DNA of 64,000 nt from CALJEL01 sp041082235 (GTDB taxonomy: Bacteria; Nitrospirota; Thermodesulfovibrionia; Thermodesulfovibrionales; CALJEL01). This document shows, piece after piece, positions 43,427 through 51,568 of the stretch. How positions within the stretch are numbered: position 1 is the stretch's first letter; every line of letters begins with the position of its first letter. The DNA is taken from positions 1 to 64,000 of the forward strand of contig JBDOIG010000079.1 of NCBI GenBank assembly GCA_041082235.1. Reading direction: 5' to 3'. The notes under the pieces are model-generated. The model searched no databases, was not told where the DNA came from, and worked only from the letters and a program-made list of their open reading frames with translations. Position numbers and translations under genes: made by a program.

Positions 43427-43463
43427 CATTATATCTACTCAAAAACGAAAGGAGGTGAGCAGT

Positions 43464-43877
43464 GTGAAGAGGATAATTGCATTGTTAACAGTAGCAATCT
43501 TTGTCCTTACTGTAGGTATTGCCTTTGCAGAGCAGGCAACACAGCCAGCACCTGCACCAGAAAAGAAGGAGGCTGCACCTGCTGAAAAGAAGGCTCCTAC
43601 AAAGTATCTCTCAGTAAAAGGTGAGGTTACAGCAGTTGATCCTGCTACTAACAGCTTAACTATCAAGAGCAAGAAGCAGGAGGTTCAGCTTTCAGTAACA
43701 GATAAGACAAAGATTATGATTGGCAAGGAAAAGAAATCTCTTGCTGATGTGAAGGTAGGGGATGCTGCAACAGCAAAGTATAAAAAGGAAAAGGATAAGA
43801 ATGTTGCTACATCCATTAATGTGACACCAAAGAAGGCTGAGGTAGCACCTGCTCCAGCAGCACCAGCAAAGAAGTAA
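43464..43877 (+). CDS. Small secreted basic protein with one beta-barrel-like domain
   Basis: This 137-residue protein is read from GTG 43464, which has GGAGGTGAG upstream and begins a clean signal peptide (residues 1-23, KRIIALLTVAIFVLTVGIAF-A). The open frame extends further 5' without any start signal. After an Ala/Pro/Lys-rich linker (about 24-50), residues 51-118 contain YLSVKGEVTAVDPATNSLTI...VKVGDAATAKY. This resembles DUF5666-type OB-like periplasmic domains. The end is again Ala/Pro/Lys-rich. Expression is likely driven by the sigma-54 promoter just upstream and ended by a strong terminator, so it is a single-gene unit. The function is unknown. Confidence 0.85.
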   Translation: MKRIIALLTVAIFVLTVGIAFAEQATQPAPAPEKKEAAPAEKKAPTKYLSVKGEVTAVDPATNSLTIKSKKQEVQLSVTDKTKIMIGKEKKSLADVKVGDAATAKYKKEKDKNVATSINVTPKKAEVAPAPAAPAKK

Positions 43878-43887
43878 AAATGAGATT

Positions 43888-43930
43888 GGGTTGAGAAGGG
43901 GATAGCTCTCCATCTCAACCCTTTTATTTA
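43888..43930 (+). terminator. Rho-independent terminator
   Basis: GGGTTGAGA (43888-43896) pairs perfectly with TCTCAACCC (43913-43921), with further pairing inside, and is followed by TTTTATTTATATTTTT. It ends the transcript of the secreted-protein gene. Confidence 0.9.
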
Positions 43931-43954
43931 TATTTTTAGAACAAAAATGGTCAT

Positions 43955-44530
43955 ATGTTTTTACTAAAACAGAAGGGATTGATAATAGCCTTATTCATTA
44001 TTTTATTTGGCAATATAATTCTTGTAGAAGATTGTCACGCTAAAATATATAAATATGTGGATAAAAATGGTACCCCATGTTTTACAGATAGCCTTCATGC
44101 TATCCCTGAGGAGTACAGGAAGGATGCAATAGAGATAGAAGACAGACCGGGTTCATCTGAGATTAAATCTGCAGGGGAGCAAGCAATTCATTCAGTAAAG
44201 ACAGATAGAAAAGAAGAAAAGACCATATGGCAAAATCTTTTCCGTAGCAATTTATTTAAATCAATTATTGTGATAACAGTTTTTCTTTTTTTCTTCATAA
44301 TTGCCGGGAAGGTAGCCAACTATATCGGACATGGAAGAGCTGCAACAATTATTAGGATAGTTCTAACCTTTCTTCTATTGGTATATTTATTTAATTTACA
44401 TGCACAAAGGGTAATTAATACCTTTATTGAAATAAAGGGTCAAATAATGGGTATTAAAAAGCAGGTAGAAGAAAGGGATGAGAAAATAAACAAATTAATA
44501 ATGGCACCCTATGAAGAGCCCGGTAAATAA
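43955..44530 (+). CDS. DUF4124-domain protein with two membrane segments
   Basis: This is a 191-residue protein. A signal-type segment (residues 8-28) is followed by KIYKYVDKNGTPCFTDSLHAIPEEYR, the DUF4124 module (a short beta-hairpin common in secreted proteobacterial proteins). A charged linker, two adjacent membrane helices (about 107-147, with an IGHGRAATIIR turn between) and a C-terminal helical tail follow. The function is unknown. It is isolated by a terminator upstream and a convergent gene downstream. No ribosome-binding site of good quality precedes the ATG. Confidence 0.75.
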   Translation: MFLLKQKGLIIALFIILFGNIILVEDCHAKIYKYVDKNGTPCFTDSLHAIPEEYRKDAIEIEDRPGSSEIKSAGEQAIHSVKTDRKEEKTIWQNLFRSNLFKSIIVITVFLFFFIIAGKVANYIGHGRAATIIRIVLTFLLLVYLFNLHAQRVINTFIEIKGQIMGIKKQVEERDEKINKLIMAPYEEPGK

Positions 44531-44572
44531 GAATTATTAAGGGCAAAAAAGAAAAATTATAAATTCAGGGGA

Positions 44573-44914
44573 TTACCCAGGTGGCCAGTGCATGGGCCTA
44601 CCACCGAGTAAGTGAAGATGAATATGAAAAACCGTCTGACCTGCCTCCCTGTTGCAATTAAGAACCAGCCTGAAACCTCTTTCAGCAATACCCTTCTCGG
44701 TTGCGATTCTGCTGGCTACAAGAAACAGGTGACCTATTAATTCCTGGTCTTCCTTTTTTAATTCAAGAACAGTGGATATGTGTTTTTTGGGGATTACAAG
44801 GACATGCACGGGTGCCTGAGGATTTATATCCTCAAAGGCAAGAGAGATTTGATCTTCATAGAGGATTTTAGAAGGAAGTTTTTTTTCAGCTATCCTGCAA
44901 AATATACACTCCAT
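44573..44914 (-). CDS. HIT-family (HINT-like) nucleotide hydrolase
   Basis: This 113-residue protein begins CIFCRIAEKKLPSKILYEDQ (CxxC zinc pair common in HINT) and ends with the histidine triad HIHLHLLGGRPMHWPPG, where the middle histidine is nucleotidylated. HINT proteins hydrolyse purine phosphoramidates, including aminoacyl-adenylates from lysyl-tRNA synthetase. It follows hisI by 20 bases on the same strand, a pairing compatible with one transcript. The assignment is firm for the family and uncertain for the substrate. Confidence 0.93.
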   Translation of the reverse strand: MECIFCRIAEKKLPSKILYEDQISLAFEDINPQAPVHVLVIPKKHISTVLELKKEDQELIGHLFLVASRIATEKGIAERGFRLVLNCNREAGQTVFHIHLHLLGGRPMHWPPG

Positions 44915-44934
44915 ATTATTCCTCTAAATCTTGC

Positions 44935-45279
44935 TTAAAAATTTTTTGGCTCCAGCTCTTCTCCCTTTATATTTCTATAAAAACATGTCCTGTGCCCTGT
45001 GTGGCAGGCACCTTTGCCGTGCTGGATGACCTTTATCAAAAGGGTGTCGGCATCACAATCAACAAGTATCTCCTTCACTTCCTGAACATTTCCTGAGGTC
45101 TCTCCCTTCTTCCAGTATTTCTGCCTTGACCTTGACCAGAAGTGGGTATATCCTGTCTCTATGGTCAATCTTAAGGCGTTTTCATTCATATAAGCCATCA
45201 TAAGTACCTCTCCAGTATTTATATCCTGGATAATTGCAGGTATCAGGCCTTTTTCATCGTATTTTAATTCCTTAATCAT
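44935..45279 (-). CDS. hisI: Phosphoribosyl-AMP cyclohydrolase
   Basis: This 114-residue protein catalyses the third step of histidine synthesis, opening the adenine ring of phosphoribosyl-AMP. Conserved features are DINTGEVLMMAYMNENALRLTIETG, HFWSRSRQKYWKKGETSGN and the metal-binding VDCDADTLLIKV...CHTGHRTCFY. It is the separate single-domain form, not fused to HisE. The rest of the his operon is not adjacent. A family B repeat lies upstream, between it and the RACo-like gene. Confidence 0.96.
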   Translation of the reverse strand: MIKELKYDEKGLIPAIIQDINTGEVLMMAYMNENALRLTIETGYTHFWSRSRQKYWKKGETSGNVQEVKEILVDCDADTLLIKVIQHGKGACHTGHRTCFYRNIKGEELEPKNF

Positions 45280-45323
45280 CCTGCCTCCTTATCTGTCACT
45301 TTGCCTTTATCTTTCACTGAATC

Positions 45324-45416
45324 TTTTGAGGGACAGGGCCCCTCAAACTCCTCTTTTATAATTTTTAATTAAAAATTTATTTTCAGGGATTTCAAAGGGG
45401 CGAAGCCCCTTTGAGA
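45324..45416. repeat. Family B two-hairpin repeat overlapping the RACo-like stop codon
   Basis: Hairpin TTTGAGGG...CCCTCAAA (45325-45347), the string CTCCTCTTTTATAATTTTTA and the perfect hairpin TCAAAGGGGC-GAA-GCCCCTTTGA (45392-45414) repeat the order of the 27491-27572 element, including ACTCCTCTTTT after the first stem. The second stem lies inside the coding end of the minus-strand gene and provides its final codons (LKGASPL) and stop. Confidence 0.85.
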
Positions 45417-47329
45417 ATCTCCATAACAGATGGGAATCTTTCAAGTTCTGTATGGGGTAAAAAGAGGGCAGATAGATATTCATCCATAAAACCTCTTGAT
45501 ACAGAGAGCTCCATATAGGTCATCTTCTGACTTATTTCCTCTGCCTCCTTCCGCATCCTTTTTGAAAGCAGACACAGATAGGCCCCTGCAATGGATGTAT
45601 TTCCAAGAAAAACAAATCTATCAACAGGCAGGTCAGGAAGCATTCCAAGAAGTATTGCCTTCCTGGGGTTAAGATAATTTCCAAATCCACCTGCTATATA
45701 AACCTTCTCAATGGAGTTGAGATCAAGCCCTGCTTCTTTTAAGATAAGTGAAACGCCTGCATAGATTGCAGCCTTTGCCCTCATGATATTCTCAATGTCA
45801 GGTTCAGTGAGAACAATACTGAAGGTTGTCTCACCTCTTCTGTCCTCATAAAAGACATATTCAGGACCATCATCTCCTTCTCTAATCCTTTTTGTTCTTT
45901 CCTTGATAAATTTTCCTTTCTGATCAATTATTCCATTTAAAAACATCTCTGAGATTGCATCAATCATACCAGAACCGCATATCCCGATAGGCTTCCCATT
46001 TCCGATAACTGAAAATTCTGGTTCAAGGGTGTTTGGATTAAATCTAATCTCTTCTATTGCACCCTTTGTTGCCCTCATGCCAGATTTTATTCCGCTTCCT
46101 TCAAAGCAAGGACCTGCCGAGCAGGCTGCTGTCATCAACCATTCATTGTTTCCAACTACTATCTCACCATTTGTTCCTATATCCATAAAAAGGGATATCT
46201 CAGGGTGTCTGTGCATCCTGGATGCAAGGACACCTGCTACAATATCTCCACCAACATAGCTGGCCACACAGGGGATGGTGTATACAGGGGCCTGAGGATT
46301 TATGTTAAGTCCTGCTGTACCTGCCCTCCAGACAGGAAAGAAATTTACAGTTGGTATATAGGGCTCTTCCCTTATTGAACCTGGATCAAGCCCCCAGAAG
46401 ATGTGACTCATGGTTGTATTGCCTGCTATGGTAGCTGATAGGATATCCTCTTTGTTTATAGAGTGTCTAGTTGCCATTGAATTTGTAATTGTGTTTATGT
46501 CCTCAATAACTGCCTTTGTCAATTCCTCAAGCCCATTCTTTTCAGTGGCATATATTATCCTTGTTATTACATCGTCACCATATCTTATCTGTGAGTTATA
46601 TGTGGAGCCTACATCAACTATCCTTCCATCATCAAGGTTAACAAGATATACAACAACTGTTGTAGTTCCGATATCCACAGCTATGCCATATCTTGGTGTA
46701 TCTTTCTGGGCTGATATAAACAGGGCCTCCAGTGAATTGGTGCCGGAGGTAACAGTCCCCGTTTCTGCTAAGCTACAGCCAAGGCAGTCAGCATAGTGGA
46801 CCCTTATGTCCCAGTCATTTTTTCTCAGGGCACCGGAAAGGTCTTTTAAAAATCTATTTGAGAATCTCAGGCCTTCAAGACCTTTGTCTTTTAATGCCCT
46901 TTTCAGTCTTTCAAGGTCACTGATATTATCAATAATGGTAGGATGAGGAAGATTAAGGTCTAAATACCTTACAAGAGGTGATATATCCCCTCCAAGAGAT
47001 AGAAGAAGCTCAAAAAGGTCTCTACCTTTTGAGATGGCAATCTTGTCTCCAACAGTAAGCTTTGAATCCTCTGGAACCTCAATAATAAGGTCAGCAAGCG
47101 GGATTGTCTGGCAGGCAAGGACAAAGCCCTTTTTTCTTTCCTCAGCAGTAAGCTTGCCAGAACCTTTAACCTCAAAGGAGCCGTCAATAATCCTTATCCT
47201 GCATTTCCCGCATGTTCCTTTTCCACCGCAGGAAGCAACAAGATAAAATTCAGCCTCCTTAAGGGCCCCAAGGACAGTCTGTCCCTTTCTGATAGAAAAA
47301 CTATCACCACTTGTAAGCTGAAGCTTCAT
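45392..47329 (-). CDS. RACo-like corrinoid-protein activator (ferredoxin + ASKHA ATPase)
   Basis: This 645-residue protein has an N-terminal 2Fe-2S domain (ligands C34, C40, C43, C73 in SCGGKGTCGKCR and ACQT), a linker and a large DUF4445/ASKHA domain. The latter has RYGIAVDIGTTTVVVYLVNL (phosphate-1 loop), FMDIGTNGEIV, ACSAGPCFEGSGI and KVYIAGGFGNYLNP. Such proteins use ATP and a low-potential electron to reduce inactive Co(II) corrinoids. Examples are RACo for the acetyl-CoA pathway corrinoid protein and RamA for methyltransferases. The ferredoxin gene next to it and cooC across the divergent gap favour the acetyl-CoA pathway. The last codons come from a repeat hairpin (45392-45414). Confidence 0.85.
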   Translation of the reverse strand: MKLQLTSGDSFSIRKGQTVLGALKEAEFYLVASCGGKGTCGKCRIRIIDGSFEVKGSGKLTAEERKKGFVLACQTIPLADLIIEVPEDSKLTVGDKIAISKGRDLFELLLSLGGDISPLVRYLDLNLPHPTIIDNISDLERLKRALKDKGLEGLRFSNRFLKDLSGALRKNDWDIRVHYADCLGCSLAETGTVTSGTNSLEALFISAQKDTPRYGIAVDIGTTTVVVYLVNLDDGRIVDVGSTYNSQIRYGDDVITRIIYATEKNGLEELTKAVIEDINTITNSMATRHSINKEDILSATIAGNTTMSHIFWGLDPGSIREEPYIPTVNFFPVWRAGTAGLNINPQAPVYTIPCVASYVGGDIVAGVLASRMHRHPEISLFMDIGTNGEIVVGNNEWLMTAACSAGPCFEGSGIKSGMRATKGAIEEIRFNPNTLEPEFSVIGNGKPIGICGSGMIDAISEMFLNGIIDQKGKFIKERTKRIREGDDGPEYVFYEDRRGETTFSIVLTEPDIENIMRAKAAIYAGVSLILKEAGLDLNSIEKVYIAGGFGNYLNPRKAILLGMLPDLPVDRFVFLGNTSIAGAYLCLLSKRMRKEAEEISQKMTYMELSVSRGFMDEYLSALFLPHTELERFPSVMEILKGASPL

Positions 47330-47378
47330 GGATGTTCCTGATTTTTAAAAGGCCCCATACCTTATAGGGCCCGTTAAC

Positions 47379-47558
47379 TTACTCAAATTTTATTGCCTGA
47401 GATGGACATACATCTGCTGCTTCCTGACAATTGCAGGTGTTGCATTTATCGGGTCCTATTACCCATGCCTTCTCATCTCTGAGTTCAAAGACCTCTGGAC
47501 AGAGTTCCACACAGGAACCGCAGCCTATACAAAGATCCTGATCAACTACTGGGGTCAT
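47379..47558 (-). CDS. Small ferredoxin
   Basis: This 59-residue protein starts MTPVVDQDLCIGCGSCVELC after GGAGG and ends IKFE. The cysteines are in CIGCGSCVELCPE and, later, CNTCNCQEAADVCPS. The pattern is that of a bacterial ferredoxin with one certain 4Fe-4S cluster and cysteines (C39, C42, C44, C51) that may hold a second, irregular one. It lies 49 bases upstream of the RACo-like gene on the same strand and is a natural electron donor for corrinoid reduction or CO dehydrogenase. A short GGCCC...GGGCC hairpin follows at 47351-47372. Confidence 0.9.
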   Translation of the reverse strand: MTPVVDQDLCIGCGSCVELCPEVFELRDEKAWVIGPDKCNTCNCQEAADVCPSQAIKFE

Positions 47559-47946
47559 AGTTTACCTCCTTATAAAGGAATTAAGACAGGTAAAATCCTG
47601 CCCTCACAAACCGGGATAACCCGTATTTCTGTAGGTTTAATATTATAACATTCCTTTTAAAATAAATATGAGATAAATCATGTCCGAAATCAACGGTTGA
47701 TAACAAAGGTTTTAATAGCTCGGAAACTAAGAAGCCCGCTTGTTTTTGGGTAGAACAATTCAGATGCCCTATCAATAAGCTTCCTATACATTACTAACTT
47801 CACCTTTTGAGTGAAGACCTCTTGCTACATAATAAATAAAAAATGTCGCATTGTAAAGCCGTTGAGGCAGGCTGCCAATTTTCTAATGGCAATCTACGGT
47901 GCCGGAGAAACAAATTTACTTAGTCTTAAATATGTTATTATAAAAA
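47559..47946. other. Gap between divergent ferredoxin and cooC genes
   Basis: These 388 bases hold no supported gene. On the minus strand TATAAT (complement of 47642-47647) may be the ferredoxin/RACo -10. Its -35 is weak. On the plus strand, 47842-47910 can form nested stems (CCGT 47859-47862 with ACGG 47896-47899; TGCCA 47873-47877 with TGGCA 47887-47891), a possible structured leader of cooC. I could not match it to a known riboswitch class. Confidence 0.4.
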
Positions 47947-48705
47947 ATGTCATTTATAATAGCCTTTGCAGGAAAAGGCGGAACAGGTAAGACGACCCTC
48001 TCTGCCCTCACTATAAGATTTCTCATGGAGAGGCGGCGAGGTCCTGTCCTTGCTGTGGATGCTGATAGTAATTCCTGTTTGAATGAGGCACTTGGTGTTC
48101 AGGTTCACGCAACTGTTGGACGGCTGAGGGAAGAGTCTCTTCAAACTATAAGGGCTGGTGAGGAAAGGCCCGGGGGCATGAGCATGGAACAGCTTTTTGA
48201 CTACAGTATCCAGCAGAGTCTTATTGAGGCAAAGGGCTTTGACCTGCTTGTGATGGGCAGGCCAGAGGGTCCTGGTTGTTACTGCGCAGCGAATAATATT
48301 ATAAGAAAATATACCGACAGGCTTTCAGAGCATTATCCCTATGTGGTTATTGATAATGAGGCTGGTATGGAGCATCTATCCAGAAGAACCACCCATAATG
48401 TGGATATCCTTTTTATAGTTAGTGATGCAACAAAGAAAGGTATTCTTACAGCCAGAAGAATCAACGAGCTTGTGGATGAGCTTAAACTTGAAGTAAAACA
48501 GAGGTACTTGATAATAAACAGGGTTCAGGAAGACCCTTCATCCTTAATAAACCTTGCACAAGAATACGGGTTAAATATCGCTGGATGGCTTTCAGATGAC
48601 CCTGTGATTGGTGAATACGATCTCAAAGGAATACCTATCATGCAGTTACCCGAAGGCTCAAGGCTGCTTAGAAATTTTTATGATATCTTGAATAGTTTGT
48701 TATAA
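47947..48705 (+). CDS. cooC: CooC-type CO dehydrogenase maturation ATPase
   Basis: This 252-residue P-loop protein of the SIMIBI class has the deviant Walker A FAGKGGTGKTT (residues 7-17), AVDADSNSCLNEALG, and the CooC-specific MGRPEGPGCYCAANN, whose CxC pair (C111, C113) binds the metal between two subunits. CooC/AcsF inserts nickel into carbon monoxide dehydrogenase or acetyl-CoA synthase. The neighbouring ferredoxin and RACo-like genes fit this pathway. A two-component pair follows seven bases later, suggesting regulated expression. The CODH genes themselves are outside the window. Confidence 0.9.
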   Translation: MSFIIAFAGKGGTGKTTLSALTIRFLMERRRGPVLAVDADSNSCLNEALGVQVHATVGRLREESLQTIRAGEERPGGMSMEQLFDYSIQQSLIEAKGFDLLVMGRPEGPGCYCAANNIIRKYTDRLSEHYPYVVIDNEAGMEHLSRRTTHNVDILFIVSDATKKGILTARRINELVDELKLEVKQRYLIINRVQEDPSSLINLAQEYGLNIAGWLSDDPVIGEYDLKGIPIMQLPEGSRLLRNFYDILNSLL

Positions 48706-48711
48706 TAACTT

Positions 48712-50169
48712 ATGTCTTTGCCTTTTTCTTTTAAACCTCTTACCCTGAAGCAAAAGCTTGTCTTAATAATGGTAGGGCTGTTCTTTGCACTCTTGAGCAT
48801 TCTTTTAATTCTATACTATCAAGCAGAAAAGACCCTCTACAGGAATCTTCAGGATCAGATAACAGCTCTTTCAAAGGTTATCCAGGTCGGAGTTGAAGAG
48901 GTTACAGGTGCATCAGATGAAAAAAGATTAAAGGCCTATCTTGCTCAATTGAGCTCTAAAGGGATAAAGGAGATATCCATTATAAGCAATTCCGATGAGA
49001 TAGTTGCAAGCACAAATCCTGAAAAAATAGGCAGCTCAATAAATCCAGGGAAAAAAGAGATGATAATAAAGGCAGAACTGGGAGAACCTGTTACTGCTGA
49101 GGGAAGAACATATAACGTAATTATACCAGTTATAACCAATAATGAGCATTATGGTTATCTTCATCTGCAGATTAATACAGAGGATTTTTCAAAAATGCTC
49201 AGATCAAATCTTTATAAGAGAATACTTGTGACATTATCAATCTTTCTCTCAGGGATAATAATAATTGTCTTTCTCTCAGCTCAGTATACAAGGCCTATTC
49301 AGGATATTATTATAGCAGTAAGAAAGATTATGGCAGGTGACTATAAATACAGTCTCACTGTTAATTCTCCTTTAACCCCCAAAAAACTTCGTTTTTTGGG
49401 GGACCCTCCCGGTGAAGTCGAAGAATTAAATAAGAATATACAAAGGATGGCACGGATTCTTGAGACACAGCAGAAACTTCAGGAGAATCTGAGGAAGGCC
49501 GAACATCTCGCAACTGTAGGACAATTTGCAAGGGAGGTTGCCCATGAAGTAAGAAATCCTTTAAATTTTATTAATCTTACAATTGACCATGTGAGGGCAA
49601 GATTATCTCATGATAGTGCATTTCAGAAAGAAATAGAGCTTCTTGACACAGTAAAAAAGGAAGTGCACAGACTTGATGGACTCGTAAATAATTTCCTTGA
49701 ATATGCAAGACCCCTCAGGGTTAATAAAAAAGAAACTAATTCAGGGGTTTTATTTAGAGAGATTATAGACTTAATAAGGACAAAGGCAGATTCAACAGGT
49801 ATCCGGCTAAGAACAGATTTTTTATCCTTACCCTCTCTCATGATAGATGCAGACCTTTTTAAAACCGCCCTTATGAATATAATACGGAACTCCTTTGAGT
49901 CCATGCCTTCTGGAGGGCTGCTGAGCATAAGGACATGGGATGAGGATAAAAATTATTTTATTGAGATCTCAGATACAGGCGAAGGCATATCAGAAGAAGA
50001 CCTCGGTAAGGTCTTTGAACCCTTTTTCACAACAAAGCAGTATGGCCTCGGTCTTGGTCTTTCAACTGCAAAGAGGATAATTGAGGAGCATGGAGGCTCT
50101 ATCTCTATAAAAAGTAAAAAAGGACAGGGAACCACCTTGGGGATATGCCTGAGCCTGATAGAAGTATGA
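48712..50169 (+). CDS. Membrane sensor histidine kinase (NtrB/AtoS-like)
   Basis: This is a 485-residue protein. The first membrane helix lies at about residues 17-37, and an extracytoplasmic domain of about 130 residues follows. The second helix is at about 165-185. A HAMP domain (TRPIQDIIIAVRKIMAGDYKY...) leads to a HisKA domain with phosphorylated H278 in AHEVRNPLNF and an HATPase domain ending with DTGEGISEEDLGKVFEPFFTTK and GLGLGLSTAKRI. A family A palindrome at residues about 222-233 (TPKKLRFLGDPP) interrupts the HAMP between its first helix and the VEELNKNIQRM second helix. The gene is eight bases upstream of a sigma-54 response regulator, its likely partner. The signal is unknown; the proximity to cooC suggests a link to CO or acetate metabolism. 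Confidence 0.92.
   Translation: MSLPFSFKPLTLKQKLVLIMVGLFFALLSILLILYYQAEKTLYRNLQDQITALSKVIQVGVEEVTGASDEKRLKAYLAQLSSKGIKEISIISNSDEIVASTNPEKIGSSINPGKKEMIIKAELGEPVTAEGRTYNVIIPVITNNEHYGYLHLQINTEDFSKMLRSNLYKRILVTLSIFLSGIIIIVFLSAQYTRPIQDIIIAVRKIMAGDYKYSLTVNSPLTPKKLRFLGDPPGEVEELNKNIQRMARILETQQKLQENLRKAEHLATVGQFAREVAHEVRNPLNFINLTIDHVRARLSHDSAFQKEIELLDTVKKEVHRLDGLVNNFLEYARPLRVNKKETNSGVLFREIIDLIRTKADSTGIRLRTDFLSLPSLMIDADLFKTALMNIIRNSFESMPSGGLLSIRTWDEDKNYFIEISDTGEGISEEDLGKVFEPFFTTKQYGLGLGLSTAKRIIEEHGGSISIKSKKGQGTTLGICLSLIEV
49374..49411. repeat. Family A palindrome in the HAMP linker of the kinase (in frame)
   Basis: The perfect arms CCCCCAAAAAAC (49376-49387) and GTTTTTTGGGGG (49391-49402) have a three-base loop, followed by ACCCTCCC. 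It is translated as LTPKKLRFLGDPPG. It is the most regular copy together with that at 57490. Confidence 0.92.
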
Positions 50170-50176
50170 TGAAGGG

Positions 50177-51565
50177 ATGGAACAAATGGATGTTATAGTT
50201 GTTGACGATGAAGAAAACCAGAGGAATATAATTGTTACAATCCTCCGTGAAGAAGGTATAGATGCCAGGGGAGCAGCAGCTCCTGAGGAGGCTATGGAGC
50301 TAATAAAAAAATATAAGCCAGAGGTTGTCCTCACGGACCTCAGGCTCGGCAGTATGGACGGTATAGAATTAATGGAGAGGGTCTATTCTCAGTCAGACTC
50401 AAGACCACCTGCCTTTATAATCCTTACAGCCTATGGCACTATAGACTCTGCAGTTACTGCAGTGAAAAAAGGTGCCTTTGATTATCTTACAAAACCTGTT
50501 GACAGGGATGTCCTTCTTATATCAATAAAGAGGGCTATTGAAAGAGAGAGGATTATAAGGGAAAATATCAGGCTTAAAGAAGAGCTATCTGAACATTTTA
50601 AGATTGAAGGTATAATTGGTAGATCCCCCATTTTTTTGAAGGCCCTTTCAATCGCCAGGAGGGTCTCTTCTACAAATGCTACTGTTCTTATAACAGGTGA
50701 GAGTGGAACAGGCAAGGAGCTTCTTGCAAAAGCAATCCATTACAACAGTCCAAGGAGCACAAGGCCTTTTGTGGCAATAAATTGTGCATCCATCCCCGAG
50801 ACATTGATAGAAAGTGAGCTCTTTGGATATGAGGCAGGTGCCTTTACAGGTGCTGTGGCAAGGAAAAAGGGTCTCTTTGAGGCTGCCAATGAGGGTACAT
50901 TATTTCTCGATGAAATAGGAGACCTTCCACTAACAACTCAGGCAAAGCTTCTGAGGGCACTTCAGGAAAAAGAGATAATGAGACTTGGGGGAAGAGAACC
51001 AATTAAGATAGATGTCAGGATCATAGCAGCTACAAACAAGGACCTTGAAGAAGAACTGAAAAAAGGAAGGTTCAGAGAGGATCTTTTTTATAGATTAAGG
51101 GTTATAACAATAGAAATGCCACCTCTGAGGCAAAGGAAGGAGGATATTCCTCTTCTGGTAGAGCACTTCATAAAGAAATATTCAAAGGAGTTTCAAAAGA
51201 CAATAAAGGGTATAGAACCACTTGTCCTCAGGAGGCTCGAAGGATATCACTGGCCTGGTAATGTTAGGCAGCTTATGTCAGTAATTGAGAAGGCAGTGAT
51301 AATGGCTGATGAGATTATAAGGATTGAACATATTAAAGACGAATTAAAAGACTTCACAGCTCAAGGCCTCTATGATATTGATATCCCGCCAGAGGGCATT
51401 AATCTTGAGGAACTTGAAAAAGAGCTTCTAAAAAAGGCGATGGAGAAATCAAATGGAATTATAGCCAGGGCGGCAAAACTTCTTGGTCTCAGTTATAAGG
51501 CCTTCTGGTACAGGTGGCAGGCCCTAGAAAAAGCGGAAGTCAGGGGGCAGAACCCTGATAAGTAA
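50177..51565 (+). CDS. Sigma-54-dependent response regulator
   Basis: This 462-residue protein has a receiver domain (D54 in VVLTDLRLGSMDG), an AAA+ domain with GESGTGKELL and the sigma-54 loop GAFTGA, and a C-terminal Fis-type HTH (IIARAAKLLGLSYKAFWYRW). Motifs are complete. It starts eight bases after the kinase gene, so the two form a two-component system. The targets are not known. Its operon mate cooC and the adjacent CODH-related genes are candidates. It converges on the phosphofructokinase gene with three bases between stops. Confidence 0.95.
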   Translation: MEQMDVIVVDDEENQRNIIVTILREEGIDARGAAAPEEAMELIKKYKPEVVLTDLRLGSMDGIELMERVYSQSDSRPPAFIILTAYGTIDSAVTAVKKGAFDYLTKPVDRDVLLISIKRAIERERIIRENIRLKEELSEHFKIEGIIGRSPIFLKALSIARRVSSTNATVLITGESGTGKELLAKAIHYNSPRSTRPFVAINCASIPETLIESELFGYEAGAFTGAVARKKGLFEAANEGTLFLDEIGDLPLTTQAKLLRALQEKEIMRLGGREPIKIDVRIIAATNKDLEEELKKGRFREDLFYRLRVITIEMPPLRQRKEDIPLLVEHFIKKYSKEFQKTIKGIEPLVLRRLEGYHWPGNVRQLMSVIEKAVIMADEIIRIEHIKDELKDFTAQGLYDIDIPPEGINLEELEKELLKKAMEKSNGIIARAAKLLGLSYKAFWYRWQALEKAEVRGQNPDK

Positions 51566-51568
51566 CTT

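Noticed and set aside
43329..43463. N-terminal extension of the secreted protein (start at 43329)
   Set aside because: The sigma-54 promoter at 43411-43424, the GGAGGTGAG ribosome-binding site and the signal peptide all place the start at GTG 43464.
47559..47946. c-di-GMP or cobalamin riboswitch upstream of cooC
   Set aside because: Partial similarity (AAAGCC, GGCAGGCTGCC) does not follow the order of the known consensus elements; kept only as an unassigned structured leader.
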